A DNA stretch of 30,279 nt from an uncultured Collinsella sp. (GTDB lineage Bacteria > Actinomycetota > Coriobacteriia > Coriobacteriales > Coriobacteriaceae). The position numbers were made by a program, and so were the translations under genes. Location of the stretch: positions 1 to 30,279 of the forward strand of contig CABUUK010000023.1 of assembly GCA_902494765.1 (NCBI GenBank), read 5' to 3'. The notes under the pieces are model-generated. The model made no database searches and was not told the DNA's origin. It worked only from the letters and a program-made list of their open reading frames with translations. Within the stretch, counting starts at the first letter, position 1; every line of letters starts with the position of its first letter. Shown here in pieces: positions 9,110 through 16,919 of the stretch.

Positions 9110-10552
9110 TTAGCGGCGTTCGAGGACCGCTACGGTTTCGGTGTGGTCGGTGTGAGGAAACATGTCGACGGGCGTGATCTTGAGCAGGCGATAGCCTCCG
9201 TCGAGAAGCTGATGCAGGTCGCGCTCTTGAGTCACGGGGTTGCAGCTGATATAGGTGATGCGGCGCGGCTTAAGCGCGCAGGCAGCTTCGAGGAACTCGG
9301 GGGTAGAGCCGGCGCGCGGCGGATCGATGGAAAGGACATCGACCCGCTCGTTGTTGTCGGCGGCATCTAGGATGTAGTCGGTGGCATCGTCAGCCATAAA
9401 CCAAGCGCTGCGGGTGAGGCCGTTGAGCTCGGCATTACGACGTGCGTCGGCAATGCCGGCGTGGTTGCGCTCCACGCCAAGCAGCATAATGCCGACGCCC
9501 TTGTCCTGGGCGGCTTTGGCTGCGCACAGGCCGATAGTTCCGCTACCGCAATAGGCATCCATGAGTACGTCGCCCTGCTGCAGGTCCATGCCGTCAATCG
9601 CGAGCTGATAGAGCAGCTCGGTCTGCTGCGGGTTGGTCTGGTAGAACGCGGTGGGGGAGATATCGAACTCGCAGCCGAGCAGCTGGTCGCGCATGCACTC
9701 GGCGCCATATACAATGCGGGTTTCCTCGCCGAGGATGGCGTTGCCGGGACGTCCGTTGATGTTTTGGGCGACGGTGACGATGTGCGGATTGAGCGCGGCG
9801 ACAGCCTCAAAGAACTCCTGCGCATGCGGCAAGTCGCGCTGAGCGGTCACGAGCGTGACCATGACCTGGTCGGTACGCCAACCGCAGCGGACGACGGCAT
9901 AGCGAAGCAAACCAAGATGCTTGTCCTCATTAAAGGCGGGAATATGCAGCCGCTCAGCTTCGCGTGCGATGCCGTTGAGAATCTGACGGGCACCCGGTGC
10001 CTCGACAGGACACTCGGGTACGGCAACGATCTTGTGCGTGCCGCGCTCAAAGAAACCGCAACGGACAGCACCCTCCTTACCGGGAGCAAAGGGAGTGGCG
10101 GCCTTATGGCGAAAACCGCGCGGCGCAGGATATTTGCCCGGGTCGCCCAGGGTGACGCCCATACCGCGAATGGGGTCGACGCTAATGCCCTCGCGCTCGC
10201 AAAGGGTAGCAAAAAGCTCCTCCATGGCGGCCTGCTTGGCTGCCAACTGCTTCTTATAAGGACGATTGAGCGCCGTACACCCACCGCAAGCTTTCATGAT
10301 CGAACAGGGAGACTTGGGGTCCACAGCCTTACGCGCAGACGAAACCTGATCTTTATGCGAGCGCTTGGAGCGAGTCTGAGATGCCTTATCCTCGTTCCGA
10401 CGAGAGCCGGGACGCTTGGCCTTGCCCTTAGCCGATTTGCTTTTTGCAGCTTTAGAAGACTTGGATTTCGTAGAAGATTTCTCCTCCTTCGACCCCTCAA
10501 CCGCCTCCACCAAAGCACGACGAGCCCTACGCTCCGCACGAGATTCTGCCAT
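9110..10552 (-). CDS. rlmD: 23S rRNA (uracil-C5)-methyltransferase, RlmD/RumA type, 480 aa
   Basis: SAM-dependent enzyme that makes 5-methyluridine in 23S rRNA. An Fe-S cluster set is visible: C83, C89 and C92 (CSIMKACGGC) plus C181 (PECP). The SAM site MDAYCGSGTIGL is at 331-342, SIDPPRAG at 408-415, the catalytic Cys is 437 in SCNP, and E472 in HTETVAVLE is the likely base. The start at 10552 has GGAG eight bases upstream. The frame continues 101 codons further upstream into the large intergenic palindrome, which is not coding. Residues ~20-80 form a Lys/Ser-rich linker that is probably disordered and RNA-binding; it occupies the position of a TRAM domain, which I do not see. Specificity (U747 or U1939 equivalent) is not determinable, so the symbol is tentative. 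Confidence 0.85.
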   Translation of the reverse strand: MAESRAERRARRALVEAVEGSKEEKSSTKSKSSKAAKSKSAKGKAKRPGSRRNEDKASQTRSKRSHKDQVSSARKAVDPKSPCSIMKACGGCTALNRPYKKQLAAKQAAMEELFATLCEREGISVDPIRGMGVTLGDPGKYPAPRGFRHKAATPFAPGKEGAVRCGFFERGTHKIVAVPECPVEAPGARQILNGIAREAERLHIPAFNEDKHLGLLRYAVVRCGWRTDQVMVTLVTAQRDLPHAQEFFEAVAALNPHIVTVAQNINGRPGNAILGEETRIVYGAECMRDQLLGCEFDISPTAFYQTNPQQTELLYQLAIDGMDLQQGDVLMDAYCGSGTIGLCAAKAAQDKGVGIMLLGVERNHAGIADARRNAELNGLTRSAWFMADDATDYILDAADNNERVDVLSIDPPRAGSTPEFLEAACALKPRRITYISCNPVTQERDLHQLLDGGYRLLKITPVDMFPHTDHTETVAVLERR

Positions 10553-10658
10553 CAATAACTCCACTAATTCATGAATTAAAGCTGCAAGTATTGTACCGTG
10601 CCAAGCCAGCAGACGATATGCAAGCGGTTTAATCGTGTCAGCGATAAGCCCAACGACG

Positions 10659-10799
10659 GTTGCCCGCCGCGTGAGGGGTGTGGGGGTTAAGTTTATCGCG
10701 AGTTCCGCACGAACAGGAGGCCACTTAATGTGGCCTCCGTCGTGAGCAGGACTGTAGAGCAGGAAACTTAACCCCACACCCCTCATGCAAGCGGGCAAA
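10659..10799. repeat. ~140-bp nested palindromic element
   Basis: The outer arms lie at about 10659-10694 and 10764-10799 and share GCCCGC, TGAGGGGTGTGGG and GTTAAGTTT, with small mismatches and a one-base bulge. Nested inside are CACGA/TCGTG (10708-10712, 10740-10744) and GGAGGCCAC/GTGGCCTCC (10716-10724, 10730-10738) with a TTAAT loop. No coding content is seen. It resembles a MITE or REP-cluster unit inserted between divergent genes. Confidence 0.8.
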
Positions 10800-10805
10800 C
10801 TCGCC

Positions 10806-10834
10806 TTGTGCTCTATCACGCTAAAGTGTATGAT
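10806..10834 (+). promoter_or_regulatory. Candidate promoter of the amino acid ABC operon
   Basis: TTGTGC (10806-10811), a 17-base spacer and TATGAT (10829-10834). A TAAAGTG half-site sits inside the spacer (10822-10828). Confidence 0.6.
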
Positions 10835-10852
10835 TCTGAACGTTACATGACT

Positions 10853-10872
10853 CACTTTATCTAACTAAAGTG
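10853..10872 (+). promoter_or_regulatory. Candidate operator of the amino acid ABC operon
   Basis: CACTTTA-TCTAAC-TAAAGTG is a perfect 7-base inverted repeat located between the candidate transcription start and the SD. A third copy of TAAAGTG lies in the promoter spacer. The geometry suits repression by a dimeric regulator. The regulator is not encoded next to it. Confidence 0.5.
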
Positions 10873-10890
10873 CCATCAAGGGGGAATACC

Positions 10891-11751
10891 ATGAACACCG
10901 ATATGTCTCGTCGTCAGTTTGTTGGTCTAGCCGGCTCGCTCGCCACGGTGCTTGGCCTTGGTCTTGTCGGTTGCGGCGGTGGTGCCGGCAAGGGCTCCGC
11001 TGCTGGCTCTGCCGCGGCCAAGGATGTGAAGGGTGCTGCGGAGTCCAAGAAGCTCGTGGTGGGCTTCGATAAGTCCTATCCTCCGTACGGCTTTGTGGGC
11101 GACGATGGCGAGTACACCGGCTTTGATCTCGATCTGGCCAAGGCTGTTGCCGATAAGCAGGGCTGGGAGGTCAAATACGAGGCCATCGACTGGGACGCCA
11201 AGGATACGCTGCTTAACTCGGGCGCCATCAACTGCATCTGGAACGGCTTTACCATGGAGGGCCGTGAGGACGACTACACGTTCTCCGAGCCGTACATGCT
11301 CAACGAGCAGGTGCTGGTGGTCAAGAAGGATGCGGGCATCAAGGGCTGGGACGATCTTGCCGGCAAGACTGTGATTACCCAGACTGATTCCGCTGCGCAG
11401 GACGTGCTTGAGGGTGACCAGAAGGATCTGGCAGCGACGTTTGCCACGCTCGACACGATCGGCGAGTACAACACGGCCTTTATGCAGCTCGAGAGCGGCG
11501 CGGTCGATGCCGTGGCGTGCGACCTTTCGATTGCCCAGTATCAGCTTGCCGCCAAGCCCGATGCTTATACGCAGCTTGATGAGCCGCTGTCCAGCGAGCA
11601 CTACGCCGTCGGCTTTAAGAAGGGCGACACCAAGTCGGCCGACGCCGTGACCGAGTCGCTCAAGGCACTCTATGAGGACGGCACGGTTCAGGACCTGTGC
11701 GACAAGTATGCAAGCTACGGCCTGTCCTTCGACAACTGGGCTCTCAAATAG
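10891..11751 (+). CDS. Amino acid ABC transporter substrate-binding lipoprotein, 286 aa
   Basis: Extracellular binding protein (SBP family 3) of a polar amino acid importer. The signal peptide MNTDMSRRQFVGLAGSLATV leads to the lipobox LVGC (Cys28). The twin-arginine SRRQFVG pattern suggests Tat export followed by lipidation. Mature features include KLVVGFDKSYPPYGFVGDDG (ligand site), GFDLDLAKAVA, and GKTVITQTDSAAQDVL. I chose the ATG at 10891 (AAGGGGG upstream) over an in-frame GTG at 10870, since the signal peptide starts here. It is first in an SBP-permease-ATPase operon. Ligand not determinable; cystine, glutamine and similar amino acids are possible. Confidence 0.92.
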   Translation: MNTDMSRRQFVGLAGSLATVLGLGLVGCGGGAGKGSAAGSAAAKDVKGAAESKKLVVGFDKSYPPYGFVGDDGEYTGFDLDLAKAVADKQGWEVKYEAIDWDAKDTLLNSGAINCIWNGFTMEGREDDYTFSEPYMLNEQVLVVKKDAGIKGWDDLAGKTVITQTDSAAQDVLEGDQKDLAATFATLDTIGEYNTAFMQLESGAVDAVACDLSIAQYQLAAKPDAYTQLDEPLSSEHYAVGFKKGDTKSADAVTESLKALYEDGTVQDLCDKYASYGLSFDNWALK

Positions 11752-11764
11752 CCGCAGCACCCAA

Positions 11765-11850
11765 CCTTGCGGCTCCAACCCTCCTCGCGTACCAAAGTAC
11801 GCTTCGTCGGGCTTGTCGCTCGCAATCTTGGGCACTGTGCCTATTTGAGA
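11765..11850 (+). other. Stem-loop in the SBP-permease junction
   Basis: GCGTAC-CAAA-GTACGC (11787-11802) is a perfect hairpin. Flanking bases extend it imperfectly, since TTGCG to the left and CGCAA to the right can pair. No T-run follows. It could stabilise the SBP message or dampen downstream expression, as in many ABC operons that need excess binding protein. Confidence 0.5.
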
Positions 11851-11890
11851 ATAAGATCAGCCGTTCTGTTGCTGCGAAGGAGAAGGTAGG

Positions 11891-12544
11891 TTGTCTATTC
11901 AGGTCATGATGCAGATGCTTGGCCAGGGATTCTTGGTCAGTTTGCAGCTGTTTGTGCTGACGCTGCTCGGGTCGATTCCGCTGGGAATTCCCGTGGCGTT
12001 TATGCGCATGAGCAAAATCGCGCCGCTTCGCTGGATTGCGCGCATCTATATCTCGGTCATGCGCGGTACGCCGCTCATGCTGCAGATGTTTGCCATCTAC
12101 TTTGCCCCGTACTACGTGTTTGGCATTTCGCTCACGCCCGATTCCAAGTGGACGGCGTGCGTCGTGGCGTTCATCATCAACTACGCCGGTTACTTTGCCG
12201 AGATCTATCGCTCGGGCTTGCAGTCCATTCCGCGCGGTCAATACGAGGCTGCCGAGGTGCTGGGCTATTCGCGCGTGCAGACGTTTCTGTATATCGTGAT
12301 GCCGCAGGTCGCCAAGCGTATTCTGCCGGCGATGGGCAACGAGATCATCACGCTGGTCAAGGACACGTCGCTGGCGTTTGCCATTGGCGTGGGCGAGATG
12401 TTCTCGACCGCCAAGGCCCTGGTTGCCTCGCAGGTGAGCATGGTACCGTTTGCGATTGCGGCGCTGATCTACTGGGTTTTCAACTTCGTGGTCGAGATGC
12501 TGTTGGGCGCCGCCGAAAAGAAGCTGGACTATTATCATGACTAA
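11891..12544 (+). CDS. Amino acid ABC transporter permease (HisM type), 217 aa
   Basis: Membrane subunit of the polar amino acid importer. Several hydrophobic helices are visible (e.g. GFLVSLQLFVLTLLGSIPLG near the N-terminus and a final AIAALIYWVFNFVVEMLLG). The EAA loop that docks on the ATPase is YEAAEVLGYSRVQTFLYIVMPQ. The early MRGTPLMLQMF is typical of the HisMQ family. The predicted start is TTG at 11891, with AAGGAG eight bases upstream; the first ATGs in frame would remove part of helix 1. It overlaps the ATPase gene by 8 bases, so the two are translationally coupled. Confidence 0.9.
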   Translation: MSIQVMMQMLGQGFLVSLQLFVLTLLGSIPLGIPVAFMRMSKIAPLRWIARIYISVMRGTPLMLQMFAIYFAPYYVFGISLTPDSKWTACVVAFIINYAGYFAEIYRSGLQSIPRGQYEAAEVLGYSRVQTFLYIVMPQVAKRILPAMGNEIITLVKDTSLAFAIGVGEMFSTAKALVASQVSMVPFAIAALIYWVFNFVVEMLLGAAEKKLDYYHD

Positions 12545-13301
12545 CTCGGTGATGAAAATCGAAAGCGCTCGCAAGGCGTTTGGCGGCAATGAGGTGCTCA
12601 AGGATATCTCGCTCGAGGTCAAGCGTGGCGAGGTCGTGGCGATTATCGGGCCTTCGGGTGGCGGCAAGTCCACGCTGCTGCGGTGTGCCACGCTGCTCGA
12701 GACACTCGGCGGAGGCTCGCTCTCGTTTGGTGACCTTGCCGTTGCGACGGATGCGGGTTCGGGCGCAGTCTATGCGAAGGGCGATGTGCCCAAGCGGGCA
12801 CGCTCGCGATTCGGCCTGGTGTTCCAGAATTACAACCTGTTCCCGCACTATACCGTGATGAAAAACATCATCGACGCGCCGATCCGCGTGCTTAAGCGCC
12901 CGCGCGAACAGGCGGAAGCTCGTGCGCGTGAGTTGATCGCGCAGATGGGGCTTACGGGCAACGAGAACAAGGTTCCGTGTGAGCTTTCGGGCGGGCAGCA
13001 GCAGCGCGTGAGTATTGCCCGCGCCCTGGCGCTCGACCCGGAAATCTTGTTCTTTGATGAGCCGACCTCGGCGCTCGATCCCGAGCTGACGGCCGAGGTG
13101 CTGCGTGTCATTAAAGACCTTGCCGCGCAGAATATGACGATGGTGATTGTGACCCACGCAATGCAGTTTGCGCGCGATGTTGCCGACCGCGTGGTCTTTA
13201 TGGATGGCGGCCGCATTGTCGAGGAGGGTCCTGCCGAGCAGGTCATCGACCATCCGCGTGAGCAGCGCACCCGTGAGTTCTTGAGCCGTATCGAGGGATA
13301 G
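12537..13301 (+). CDS. Amino acid ABC transporter ATP-binding protein, 254 aa
   Basis: Energises the importer from the cytoplasmic face. Walker A GPSGGGKS (38-45), Q-loop in LVFQNYNLFPHYTVMKNI, signature LSGGQQQRVSIARAL, Walker B ILFFDEPTSALDPE and switch histidine VTHAM are all intact. Between Walker A and the Q-loop is the extended segment usual for the GlnQ/HisP group. The start overlaps the end of the permease gene; an internal ATG (residue 6) is possible, because no strong SD precedes the first. Confidence 0.93.
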   Translation: MTNSVMKIESARKAFGGNEVLKDISLEVKRGEVVAIIGPSGGGKSTLLRCATLLETLGGGSLSFGDLAVATDAGSGAVYAKGDVPKRARSRFGLVFQNYNLFPHYTVMKNIIDAPIRVLKRPREQAEARARELIAQMGLTGNENKVPCELSGGQQQRVSIARALALDPEILFFDEPTSALDPELTAEVLRVIKDLAAQNMTMVIVTHAMQFARDVADRVVFMDGGRIVEEGPAEQVIDHPREQRTREFLSRIEG

Positions 13302-13335
13302 GCTCAGGTATTTACTCAACTATTAATTAAGGCGA

Positions 13336-13372
13336 AGCCGCCGCAGGTCTTACGGTCTGTGGCGGCTTTTTG
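13336..13372 (+). terminator. Terminator of the ABC operon
   Basis: AGCCGCCGCAG (13336-13346) pairs with CTGTGGCGGCT (13357-13367), with one G-U pair, followed by TTTTTGTTT. Confidence 0.9.
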
Positions 13373-13408
13373 TTTGCATCGACGGGGTTCAATAATCGCC
13401 TCACAAGC

Positions 13409-13611
13409 TTGTCTCTTCCTCTCGCCGCCTGTATTCATACGTGCGCCGAAAGGTATGCATGGACGGTCGCCCGTGAGGGTAGGGTGGTGGCATAGGACAT
13501 TTGGAGGGTGAGTCGGCTCGGCTGCCGACCATGCTGCTCCCGGGATGGCACCGACCGCGAACTCTCCCCGTTGGCGTCGCGCATTGCGCGCGGCCCTGCA
13601 AGGAGGTCATC
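13409..13611 (+). promoter_or_regulatory. Promoter and long structured leader of the EF-G-like gene
   Basis: TTGTCT (13409-13414), a 17-base spacer and TATTCA (13432-13437) form a plausible promoter, leaving a leader of roughly 165 bases. The leader holds GTCGGC/GCCGAC, TATGC/GCATA and other GC-rich stems, ending in AAGGAGGTCATC before the ATG. I recognise no riboswitch or ribosomal-protein leader class. The upstream in-frame codons 13501-13611 do not look like EF-G. Confidence 0.4.
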
Positions 13612-15687
13612 ATGGGTGCTCCCAAGACCGGTAACGTAAGGAACGTGGTGCTCGTAGGCCAAGGCGGGGTGGGCAAGACTTCACTCGCCGAGGCCATGCT
13701 CCACCTTTCCGGCAAGACCGCCCGCCTGGGCGGCCACGACGGCACCAAGCCCACGCTCGACTATGACCCCGAAGAGGTCAAGCGTGCATTTTCCATCTCG
13801 ACGACCATCGCGCCGATCGACTGGAAGGGCGCGCGCATCAATGTGCTCGATGCCCCGTGCTACCCCGATTTTATCGGCGACGCCTTTGCCGCGATGAGCG
13901 TCTGCGAGACGGCTCTGTTTGTGGTCGACGCCGAGGCCGGCCCACAGCCTACGACGGTTAAGCTCTGGTATGCCGCCGAGGACCTGCGTCTGGCGCGTGC
14001 GGTGTTCGTAAACCGCCTGTCGCGCCCCGAGGCCAGCTTTGCGACCACGATGGACCTGCTGCAGGAGCGCTTTGGCACGCGCCTGGGCGCCGTGACCCTT
14101 CCCTGGGGCGAGGGCGAGGACTTTGACGGCATCATCGACCTGGTGCGCATGAAGGCGCGCCATTGCAACGGCGCCGAGGCCGTTGAGTCGGAGATTCCCG
14201 AGGAGTATCGTGCCCAGGCCGAGGAGGCCCATGACCATCTGTGCGAGCTGGTGGCCGAGGCTGACGACGAACTGATGATGAAGTACTTGGAAGGCGAGGA
14301 GACGCTGACGCAGGAGGAGCTCGAAGGCCTGCTGTCGAAGGCGATCGCCGAGCGCATCTTTGTGCCGGTCTTTGCGGGCGATTGCATTAAGGAGCAGGGC
14401 GTCAACTCGCTGATGGACGACATCGCCACGTACTTCCCGGCGCCGACGGACTACGGCGAGATGCCGCTCATCGACGGTGATTCGCTCAAGATTTCGAGCG
14501 ACGATGACCGTCCGGTGGCGTTTGTGTTTAAGACGCTGGCCGATCCGCAGCAGGGTCGCATCAGCTTTATCAAGGTGCTGACGGGTACGCTTGAGCCGGG
14601 TCTTGAGCTGATCAACGCGCGTACCCGCAAGAGCGATCGTCTGGCCCACCTGTATGTGATGTGCGGCCGCGACATGACCGAGGTCGGTCACGCCTATGCC
14701 GGCGACATCATCGTGGCGCCCAAGCTGGCGGCCGAGACGGGCGATACGCTCTCCATTACCGGTAAGGTCGAGGCTGCGGCGTTTAAGTTCCCCAACTCGC
14801 AGTACCGCATTGCCATCGAGGCCGAGAACCGTGGCGACGAAGAGAAGCTCTATACGTTTATCGAGAAGGCGTGCAAGGCTGATCCGACCATGAGCATCGA
14901 TCGTGACGAGGAGACGGGCCAGACTATCATCTCCGCCGTTGGTGAGGCGCAGGTTTCGGTGCTGCTCAACCGTTTGGAGGATCGCACCAAGGTCGTGGCC
15001 AAGAGCGTGCCGATCCGCATTCCGTATCGCGAGACCATCCGCCGCACGGCGAGCGCCCAGGGTCGCCACAAGAAGCAGACCGGTGGCGCCGGTCAGTACG
15101 GCGACTGCTGGCTGCGCGTGGAGCCGCTTATTGGGCCCGACGGCACGAGCGACGGCTACGAGTTTGTGGATGAGGTCGTGGGCGGCCGCATTCCGCGCTC
15201 GCTGATCCCCGCCGTGGACAAGGGTGTCCAGGAGACCATGAAGGACGGCATCATTGCCGGCTACCCGCTCACGGGCATTCGCGTGGCTGTGTACGACGGC
15301 TCGTATCACAGCGTCGACTCCAACGAGATGGCGTTCCGCGCGGCGGCTCGCATCGGCCTGCGCAAGGCATGCGCCGATGCCGACCCGGTGGTGCTGGAGC
15401 CCATCGAGGAAATCACGGTGACTATTCCCGAGAGCTACGCCGGCGCCGTGATGGGTGACATCTCGGCATCGCGCGGTCGCGTGACGGGCATGGAGACCGA
15501 TGAACGCGGCGACACCGTGGTCATCGCCCAGGCACCTCTCGCCGAGCTGACGGATTACTCGACGCGCCTGCGCTCTATCACGCGCGGCACGGGTGACTTT
15601 ACCATGAAGCCCGCTGGCTATGAGCAGGTTCCCTATGACGTTCAGGCCAAGCTGGTCGAGCGCTATGAGGAGGGTCGCGCCAAGTAG
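13612..15687 (+). CDS. Elongation factor G-like GTPase (EF-G paralogue), 691 aa
   Basis: Translation-factor GTPase with EF-G domain order: G domain, domain II (AFVFKTLADPQQGRISFIKVLTGTL), domain III, domain IV (GGAGQYGDCWLRVEP) and domain V (AVMGDISASRGRVTGME). G1 is GQGGVGKT (16-23). G3 reads DAPC (80-83) followed by Tyr84, where canonical EF-G has DTPGH; G4 reads NRLS (134-137) instead of NKMD. It is therefore a divergent paralogue rather than the main translocase, in the group containing actinobacterial EF-G2/FusA2-like proteins. Its role in ribosome function is unknown. The start at 13612 is set by a strong AAGGAGG. Length is close to EF-G. Confidence 0.88.
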   Translation: MGAPKTGNVRNVVLVGQGGVGKTSLAEAMLHLSGKTARLGGHDGTKPTLDYDPEEVKRAFSISTTIAPIDWKGARINVLDAPCYPDFIGDAFAAMSVCETALFVVDAEAGPQPTTVKLWYAAEDLRLARAVFVNRLSRPEASFATTMDLLQERFGTRLGAVTLPWGEGEDFDGIIDLVRMKARHCNGAEAVESEIPEEYRAQAEEAHDHLCELVAEADDELMMKYLEGEETLTQEELEGLLSKAIAERIFVPVFAGDCIKEQGVNSLMDDIATYFPAPTDYGEMPLIDGDSLKISSDDDRPVAFVFKTLADPQQGRISFIKVLTGTLEPGLELINARTRKSDRLAHLYVMCGRDMTEVGHAYAGDIIVAPKLAAETGDTLSITGKVEAAAFKFPNSQYRIAIEAENRGDEEKLYTFIEKACKADPTMSIDRDEETGQTIISAVGEAQVSVLLNRLEDRTKVVAKSVPIRIPYRETIRRTASAQGRHKKQTGGAGQYGDCWLRVEPLIGPDGTSDGYEFVDEVVGGRIPRSLIPAVDKGVQETMKDGIIAGYPLTGIRVAVYDGSYHSVDSNEMAFRAAARIGLRKACADADPVVLEPIEEITVTIPESYAGAVMGDISASRGRVTGMETDERGDTVVIAQAPLAELTDYSTRLRSITRGTGDFTMKPAGYEQVPYDVQAKLVERYEEGRAK

Positions 15688-15723
15688 CGTGTGGCGTTGC
15701 CTGCAACATATATGCCGATGCAA

Positions 15724-15757
15724 GGACCGCTCTGGGTAACCCAGGGCGGCCCTTTTT
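15724..15757 (+). terminator. Terminator after the EF-G-like gene
   Basis: GGACCGCTCTGGG (15724-15736) pairs with CCCAGGGCGGCCC (15740-15752), with one G-U and one mismatch, around TAA, followed by TTTTT. Confidence 0.9.
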
Positions 15758-15816
15758 GATCCCTGGGGGACGGAGGAAAACAGATCATCTTTGGGTTACG
15801 GGTGGCGCGGTCGGCA

Positions 15817-16800
15817 CTAGTCTCCGGATGCCTGGTTGCGGCCGGTGGCGTAGTCGATCTGCACGTGCGGCTGCAGGTTATAGCAATATACATGGAAGCA
15901 GAGGGTCTTGCCGTGGTCCTCGACCGATTGCGCCTCAAGGCGCACGCCACGACAGACAAGTTCCTCTTCGTTGTACATGGGCGTGACGCGGTAGAGCACA
16001 TGGTTGCCCGTGTCGCGGATGTAGTCGAGGATCTGCTCTTCAAACGGCAGCATGCCTGTCTCGTTGAGATAGCGTGTACCGGTGAGGAGATTCTTGCGGT
16101 TGGCGTTTTCACCGCAGAGCGACCAAGCGATGAGGTGGCAGCGGTTGTAGAGGCTCTGGCCCGGAATAAAGTCGTAGCGCTGCTGGTGCCAACCGGCGGG
16201 ATGGATACGCGAGATATCGCCGCGCTTGCCCTGGCCGAGTGATTCGGGGCCTGCGCAGGCGAGCGCCTTGCGGGTGCGGCCCAGGCTATCGAGCTTGGAG
16301 AATTTCTTAAAGCAGCCCTCTTCTGCAGCGCGTTCGTATTCATCGAGTGTGAATGACGGCATGCCGAGCGGGTGCATGCTGTCGGCGCGAAGGGCAACGT
16401 AGGGGTTACCCGCGTAGTCAGGAATGCTGCTGAGGTATACACCACGGGCGCGGTCGAGATCGGGGTTTTCGACCTCGTCGATGGGGGTGGCGGCACTATC
16501 CGCGGAGGCAGCGTCACCGGTGTCGGTTGCGGCGGAATCGGAGCCATCGCCAGAGCCTTGGCTATTTTGAGAGTCCTCGGAGCTCGCTGTTCCCGATTCG
16601 AGTCGGGCGACCAAGTCCGCTTCGTCGTCGGTACGGCTGGGACTCTCGTTTTGCTTCTCGGCCAGAGCCGTTGCCTGCTCATCGCTTTGCGGCGACAACA
16701 GCTTGGGCGCCCCGTCGAGCGACCCTGTGAACAGCGCAAACCCCAGCACCACGGCGGTGCCGATGGAAAGTACTTGCTTGTAGGCGGACTTGCGCGACAT
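15817..16800 (-). CDS. Secreted or anchored DNA/RNA non-specific endonuclease, 327 aa
   Basis: Extracytoplasmic nuclease of the DNA/RNA non-specific endonuclease family, resembling streptococcal EndA/Spd-type proteins. Residues 1-35 form a signal peptide or N-terminal anchor (hydrophobic VLSIGTAVVLGFALFTGSL, no lipobox). Residues ~40-110 are a low-complexity S/D/A/E-rich linker. The catalytic domain shows YNRCHLIAWSLCGENANRKNLLTGTRYLN: the NRCH His replaces the usual DRGH histidine, and the downstream Asn of N-x-x-x-N is the metal ligand. The end (HVYCYNLQPHVQIDYATG) matches the family. Possible roles are nutrient scavenging, DNA uptake or competitor defence. GGAG precedes the ATG. There is no neighbouring inhibitor gene. 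Confidence 0.87.
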   Translation of the reverse strand: MSRKSAYKQVLSIGTAVVLGFALFTGSLDGAPKLLSPQSDEQATALAEKQNESPSRTDDEADLVARLESGTASSEDSQNSQGSGDGSDSAATDTGDAASADSAATPIDEVENPDLDRARGVYLSSIPDYAGNPYVALRADSMHPLGMPSFTLDEYERAAEEGCFKKFSKLDSLGRTRKALACAGPESLGQGKRGDISRIHPAGWHQQRYDFIPGQSLYNRCHLIAWSLCGENANRKNLLTGTRYLNETGMLPFEEQILDYIRDTGNHVLYRVTPMYNEEELVCRGVRLEAQSVEDHGKTLCFHVYCYNLQPHVQIDYATGRNQASGD

Positions 16801-16885
16801 GGAGGCTCCTGGATGGACGGTTGGGAATCTACCAGTCTAGCAGGAGCCGGCAGGGGCCGTTCTGTCGAACAAATACTTAAGATTT

Positions 16886-16914
16886 GAGACAAACGCTACT
16901 GATTCATTTGTCCC
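16886..16914. repeat. GGGACAAA inverted repeat downstream of lacI
   Basis: GAGACAAA (16886-16893) and TTTGTCCC (16907-16914) form an 8-base stem with one G-U pair, depending on strand, and a 13-base loop. It lies just past the end of the minus-strand lacI gene. It may act as a weak terminator, and it shares the GGGACA core with other palindromes here. Confidence 0.5.
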
Positions 16915-16919
16915 GCGGT

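Noticed and set aside
9461..10558. 365-residue plus-strand frame opposite rlmD
   Set aside because: It overlaps the conserved methyltransferase gene completely and has no SD or domain.
11752..11890. Rho-independent terminator between SBP and permease genes
   Set aside because: The hairpin has no T-run and the genes clearly form one operon; it is kept only as a stem-loop.
13681..15723. 680-residue open frame opposite the EF-G-like gene
   Set aside because: Antisense shadow in high-GC DNA with no start signals or motifs.
16801..16885. Promoter for the nuclease gene
   Set aside because: I looked on the minus strand for a spaced -35/-10 pair and found no convincing combination, so none is reported.
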